Shown here one piece after another: positions 4,982-8,075 of a stretch of DNA of 8,075 nucleotides (within the stretch, counting starts at the first letter, position 1; every line of letters starts with the position of its first letter). The stretch is from positions 1 through 8,075 of the forward strand of contig CAZBDT010000108.1 of NCBI GenBank assembly GCA_964490745.1, written 5' to 3'. Source of the DNA: Litorimonas sp964490745 (lineage in GTDB: Bacteria; Pseudomonadota; Alphaproteobacteria; Caulobacterales; Maricaulaceae). A program made the position numbers and the translations under genes. The notes under the pieces were generated by a model, which had not been told where the DNA came from, did no database searches, and saw only the letters and a list, made by a program, of their open reading frames with translations.

Positions 4982-6282
4982 TATTCATACCTCAGCGCGT
5001 CAACAGGGTCGATCTTAGACGCCGACAATGCGGGAAGGAGTGTGGCCAGAGCTGAAATTAAGAAACCCCAGAACGCAACGCCAAAGACTTCACTCCAAAC
5101 GATTTTAACGGGTATACCGCCCGCGAGTTGATAGACATCCTCGGGGAAGAGCGGTTGGCCCGTAATCCCCTCAATCGCCGCTTGGACTAACCCGATATTG
5201 AGACAGAACACCGTCCCAAGGATCAATCCCGCCAATGTGCCGAGAATGCCAATCATCGCGCCTGACATCAGGAATATGCGCAAGATGCCGCCTTGTGTCA
5301 CGCCAATCGTCCGCAGGATGGCAATGTCCTTGGATTTATTTTTCACCAACATGATCATGGAGGCGAGAACCGGGAATGCGGCAATAATCACAACGACCAT
5401 GAAGATGAACCGCATGGCGATTTGTTCTGTCCGCAGCGCCGTTGCCGTTGCCGCATTTTTATCCCGCCACGTTTGTAAGAAAGCGGGCTCATCAATCGCA
5501 TCGTAAACAGCGCTCGTCAGATCATCCACTTTATCAGGGCTATCTAATCTAATTTGTATATCGGGAGATACAGCTCCGCCTTCGAAGAGAAGGCTAGCCT
5601 GTTCTAATTCCATATAAATATATGAAGTATCGACCTCAAAAATGCCGACCGAAAAGATAGCGCCAACAGTGTAATTTTTTCGAATGGGCTGCGGTCCCGT
5701 AATTGTCGTCCGGGTGCGTGGAGAGTAGACGGTAATTCTATCGCCTACGCGCAACCCTAAACTTGCGGCCAAACGAGACGCTATAGCAATATTATGATCT
5801 GAACCTTGGCCCATGCCAAAATCATTTAGAGTCCCTTGCGTGATACCATCTCTTATAAGCTCAAAACTGTTCAAACTATCGGCACGAACGCCGATCACCT
5901 GACCCAGCCCAAACACGCCATTCGCTTGAACGCCTGTGAAATGTTGCGTGTATTGAAACGCTTCATTCACCCCATCAATTTCAAGCAGACGTCTTTCAAT
6001 AGCCTGTATATCTTCCGATACGGGAGACGGATTGGCGAGTTCTGCGTAGATATGGCCTTGACTTCCAATGGTTAGCCGAATGACCTCTCCCCGAAAGCCG
6101 TTCATAATCGACATGATGATAATCATCGCCATGATAGCAAGCATGATGCAGATGAAAGAGATTGCGGCGATCAAGCCGACACCGCCTTGGCTTTTTTTCG
6201 CGCGTAAATAACGGGTCGCAATGCGCCTCTCGATTGTACCGAAGGGGCTGTTCTTTCCGCTCTTGCTCACGCCCGCACTCAT
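4981..6282 (-). CDS. lolC: Lipoprotein-releasing ABC transporter permease, LolC/LolE family
   Basis: Membrane subunit of the lipoprotein-release complex; 433 residues with the family topology: cytoplasmic N-terminus (ERRIATRYLRAKK at 18-30), span 1 (about 35-60, ending in IMNGF), a large periplasmic domain (about 62-287), then spans at about 288-312, 335-362 and 398-418. The cytoplasmic segment KNKSKDIAILRTIGVT (315-330) is the conserved contact with the ATPase, and the protein ends in DPVDALRYE, the typical family tail. Only one such gene is present beside lolD, so it probably pairs with itself (LolF-like) unless a second copy lies elsewhere. The ATG directly follows the proS stop codon (TAGATG) with no ribosome site of its own, implying translational coupling. 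Confidence 0.93.
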   Translation of the reverse strand: MSAGVSKSGKNSPFGTIERRIATRYLRAKKSQGGVGLIAAISFICIMLAIMAMIIIMSIMNGFRGEVIRLTIGSQGHIYAELANPSPVSEDIQAIERRLLEIDGVNEAFQYTQHFTGVQANGVFGLGQVIGVRADSLNSFELIRDGITQGTLNDFGMGQGSDHNIAIASRLAASLGLRVGDRITVYSPRTRTTITGPQPIRKNYTVGAIFSVGIFEVDTSYIYMELEQASLLFEGGAVSPDIQIRLDSPDKVDDLTSAVYDAIDEPAFLQTWRDKNAATATALRTEQIAMRFIFMVVVIIAAFPVLASMIMLVKNKSKDIAILRTIGVTQGGILRIFLMSGAMIGILGTLAGLILGTVFCLNIGLVQAAIEGITGQPLFPEDVYQLAGGIPVKIVWSEVFGVAFWGFLISALATLLPALSASKIDPVDALRYE

Positions 6283-7605
6283 CTACGCATAGGCCGAAAT
6301 GATATGCTGGACAGCTTCATCCGGGCTCATATTTTGCTTTTCGCCTGTGGCGCGGTCTTTGACCTCGACACTGCCGTCTTTCAATCCGCGCGGCCCCACC
6401 GCGATTTGGAACGGCAGCCCGATGAGGTCCATGCGAGAGAATTTCACGCCAATAGAGCCTTTTTCATCATCCAGGAGCGGATCAATACCCGCCGCTACCA
6501 GCTTGTTATATATGGCTTCTGAGACCGCATCAGACTCCTCATGCCCGGGCTTGAGATTCAAAACACCTGCCCCGAATGGCGTGACCGACTTTGGCCAGAT
6601 GATACCGTTTTCATCATGGCTGGCTTCGATAATTCCGCCAACAAGACGTGAGACACCAATGCCGTAGCTGCCCATCATCGCCGTTTGCGGTTTGCCGTCT
6701 GAGTCCATTACAGTGGCTTTCATCGGAGCCGAATATTTGTCACCGAAATAGAAGATATGACCGACTTCAATCCCGCGCGCGGTCAGCTGCTTGTCAGCCG
6801 GAATTTTTGCAAATTCATCGGCGTCATGCATTTCTTCCGTCGCCGCATAGAGAGAGGTCCGTTCTTCAAAGATGTGACTCAAATCGCCGTCGAAATCGAC
6901 ATCGCCCGGAGGCGCCATTTCGACCAAATCTTTGTGGCAGAACACTTCGCTCTCACCACTTTCTGCCAGAATGACGAACTCATGTGAAAGATCGCCACCG
7001 ATTGGACCCGTGTCGGCTTTCATCGGAACGGCTTTAATACCAAGACGTGCAAAAGTGTTCAGATAGGCGGTGAACATTTTATTATAGGATTTGACGGCGT
7101 CTTCTTCGTTCAGATCAAAACTATAAGTATCCTTCATCAGAAATTCGCGGCCGCGCATGACGCCAAAGCGTGGGCGGCGTTCATCCCGGAACTTCCACTG
7201 AATGTGATAAAGCATTTTCGGCAAATCTTTGTAGGACCGCACAAAGGACCGGAACACATCCGTGATCATATCTTCATTTGTCGGACCATAAAGCATCTCA
7301 CGATCATGACGGTCCGTGATGCGAAGCATTTCCGGGCCATAGGCATCATAACGCCCTGTTTCCCGCCAGAGTTCTGCACTCTGAATCGTCGGCATCAGCA
7401 TCTCGATGGCACCGGCCTTGTTCTGTTCTTCGCGTACGATTTGCTCGATTTTCTTGAGCACTTTGTGGCCCAGAGGCAACCATGTGTAGATGCCGGCGCT
7501 GTTTTGACGGATCATACCCGCACGCAACATATAACGATGCGATGCAACAGTCGCATCCGAAGGCGTCTCCTTCAGGAGCGGCAGAAAATATCGGGACAGA
7601 CGCAT
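6283..7605 (-). CDS. proS: Prolyl-tRNA synthetase, short alphaproteobacterial form
   Basis: Cytoplasmic class II synthetase that charges tRNA-Pro with proline. At 440 residues it lacks the roughly 180-residue editing insertion of E. coli-type ProS, as usual in Alphaproteobacteria. Order: N-terminal MRLSRYFLPLLKETP; motif 1 region IYTWLPLGHKVLKKIE (39-54); TNE of the proline pocket (109-111); motif 2 FRDERRPRFGVMRGREF (139-155) with MKDTYSFD after it; GHIFYFGDKYSAPM (282-295); motif 3 GSYGIGVSRLV (312-322); C-terminal anticodon-binding domain from about 335. Without the editing domain, release of misacylated Ala-tRNA-Pro would need a free-standing deacylase, not seen here. It is first in the tight proS-lolC-lolD series; the ribosome site is weak. 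A 107-base gap upstream could hold its promoter. Confidence 0.97.
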   Translation of the reverse strand: MRLSRYFLPLLKETPSDATVASHRYMLRAGMIRQNSAGIYTWLPLGHKVLKKIEQIVREEQNKAGAIEMLMPTIQSAELWRETGRYDAYGPEMLRITDRHDREMLYGPTNEDMITDVFRSFVRSYKDLPKMLYHIQWKFRDERRPRFGVMRGREFLMKDTYSFDLNEEDAVKSYNKMFTAYLNTFARLGIKAVPMKADTGPIGGDLSHEFVILAESGESEVFCHKDLVEMAPPGDVDFDGDLSHIFEERTSLYAATEEMHDADEFAKIPADKQLTARGIEVGHIFYFGDKYSAPMKATVMDSDGKPQTAMMGSYGIGVSRLVGGIIEASHDENGIIWPKSVTPFGAGVLNLKPGHEESDAVSEAIYNKLVAAGIDPLLDDEKGSIGVKFSRMDLIGLPFQIAVGPRGLKDGSVEVKDRATGEKQNMSPDEAVQHIISAYA

Positions 7606-7638
7606 GGCGCGGGCTCTTAATAATTACAACGTTTTGCG

Positions 7639-7667
7639 GGCATAGACGAGGCCCTATGACGCGACAA
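7639..7667 (-). promoter_or_regulatory. Possible promoter of proS-lolC-lolD
   Basis: On the minus strand TTGTCG (7662-7667) and TATGCC (7639-7644) are separated by 17 bases in the only sizeable gap upstream of proS (7606-7712). The hexamers match sigma-70 consensus only in part. No terminator is evident after the DUF1467 gene, so readthrough from mce is also possible. Confidence 0.3.
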
Positions 7668-7712
7668 GTATTTCAATCGCAGCCATGTGTTAACGAGGCG
7701 TTTACTATAAAA

Positions 7713-7976
7713 TTAACGTTTGAACAGATTTTGAAGCATCGCCCAGTCAATGATGCCTGAGATGATGAGACCGCAGGTTAACGCCCAGAGGATCGTTCCA
7801 ATGATGGTCGTCTGGATAAACTTCTTTTTGATATCCAACTTATACGGCGCACCGGGTTCTGTGCCTTCGACAACGTCACCCTCCTCTGCCTGCCCACGAA
7901 CACCGATAGGCAGAATTATAAAGAGTGTGAGCCACCAGATGATGAGCCAGACGACGAAGGCAGAAAACAGGTTCAT
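7713..7976 (-). CDS. DUF1467 family small membrane protein
   Basis: An 87-residue inner-membrane protein with two predicted spans (about 5-25 and 55-77) joined by a hydrophilic loop. LPIGVRGQAEEGDVVEGTEP (22-41) and APYKLDIKKKFIQTT (43-57) are the conserved features I associate with DUF1467, a family of unknown function. In Alphaproteobacteria it commonly lies between mce and proS, as here. The ATG is one base after the mce stop (TAGCATG), so it is very likely cotranscribed and coupled with mce. No catalytic residues are apparent, and its role cannot be stated. Confidence 0.9.
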   Translation of the reverse strand: MNLFSAFVVWLIIWWLTLFIILPIGVRGQAEEGDVVEGTEPGAPYKLDIKKKFIQTTIIGTILWALTCGLIISGIIDWAMLQNLFKR

Positions 7977-7977
7977 G

Positions 7978-8075
7978 CTAATGCTCTTTATGAGTTTCCA
8001 TCAATTCAATCAGGACACCGCCCGCATCGCCGGGGTGTAGGAACACGACAGGCGTGCCATGCGCACCGATGCGGG
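7978..8075 (-). CDS. mce: Methylmalonyl-CoA epimerase, C-terminal end (partial)
   Basis: The last 31 residues plus stop; the gene continues past the right edge. The translation RIGAHGTPVVFLHPGDAGG followed by VLIELMETHKEH matches the end of methylmalonyl-CoA epimerase (vicinal oxygen chelate fold), where the Glu of IEL is a metal ligand. The enzyme interconverts the (S) and (R) forms of methylmalonyl-CoA between propionyl-CoA carboxylase and the B12-dependent mutase. Identification rests on this short but typical tail plus the DUF1467-proS context. Confidence 0.85.
   Translation of the reverse strand, partial: RIGAHGTPVVFLHPGDAGGVLIELMETHKEH

Noticed and set aside
5521..6060. Somewhat AT-richer stretch within lolC/E (about 46% G+C against about 52% just downstream)
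   Set aside because: The difference is modest and falls in the variable periplasmic domain. It does not by itself support recombination.
5836..6075. 79-codon plus-strand ORF inside lolC/E
   Set aside because: Antisense shadow of the conserved periplasmic domain; no ribosome site or family resemblance.

Overview
The window is bacterial and most likely comes from an alphaproteobacterium near the Caulobacterales/Hyphomonadaceae (Maricaulales). Three things point there. The minus-strand order mce, DUF1467 gene, short proS, lolC/E, lolD and then dnaE is, to my knowledge, typical of Alphaproteobacteria. ProS is the short form without the editing insertion. The SOS operator is the alphaproteobacterial type, GTTC-N7-GTTC. 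These are inferences from sequence and remembered synteny; no search was run.

Layout. Positions 1-520 (minus): the 5' end of the replicative polymerase gene dnaE, preceded by a 31-codon single-membrane-span microprotein gene. A promoter with a perfect LexA box drives the pair. Size, position and control match Caulobacter SidA, the SOS-induced division inhibitor. Positions 520-803: divergent intergenic region with only weak structure. Positions 804-2162 (plus): an AT-rich gene for a TPR protein of unknown function with an unassigned C-terminal domain, probably acquired. Positions 2163-2980: about 0.8 kb without a convincing gene. It holds three closely spaced hairpins, a 10-base run of N (assembly gap), and three copies of a GTCATCCCGCA/TGCGGGAT palindromic repeat. 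Positions 2981-4309 (plus): an APC-family amino acid permease whose 3' end overlaps lolD tail to tail. Positions 4265-8075 (minus): a tight cluster of lolD, lolC/E, proS, the DUF1467 membrane protein gene and the 3' end of mce (methylmalonyl-CoA epimerase).

How it works together. The minus-strand genes are housekeeping: lipoprotein release from the inner membrane (LolC/E and LolD), prolyl-tRNA charging (ProS) and propionyl-CoA/methylmalonyl-CoA metabolism (Mce). The right-hand block is translationally coupled: proS to lolC with zero gap, and lolC to lolD through TAATG. The plus-strand genes (TPR protein, permease) appear to be an accessory insertion separating lolD from the sidA-dnaE pair. 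The most interesting unit is the SOS-controlled microprotein upstream of dnaE. It predicts a DNA-damage division checkpoint like that of Caulobacter, and possibly SOS-responsive expression of the replicative polymerase.
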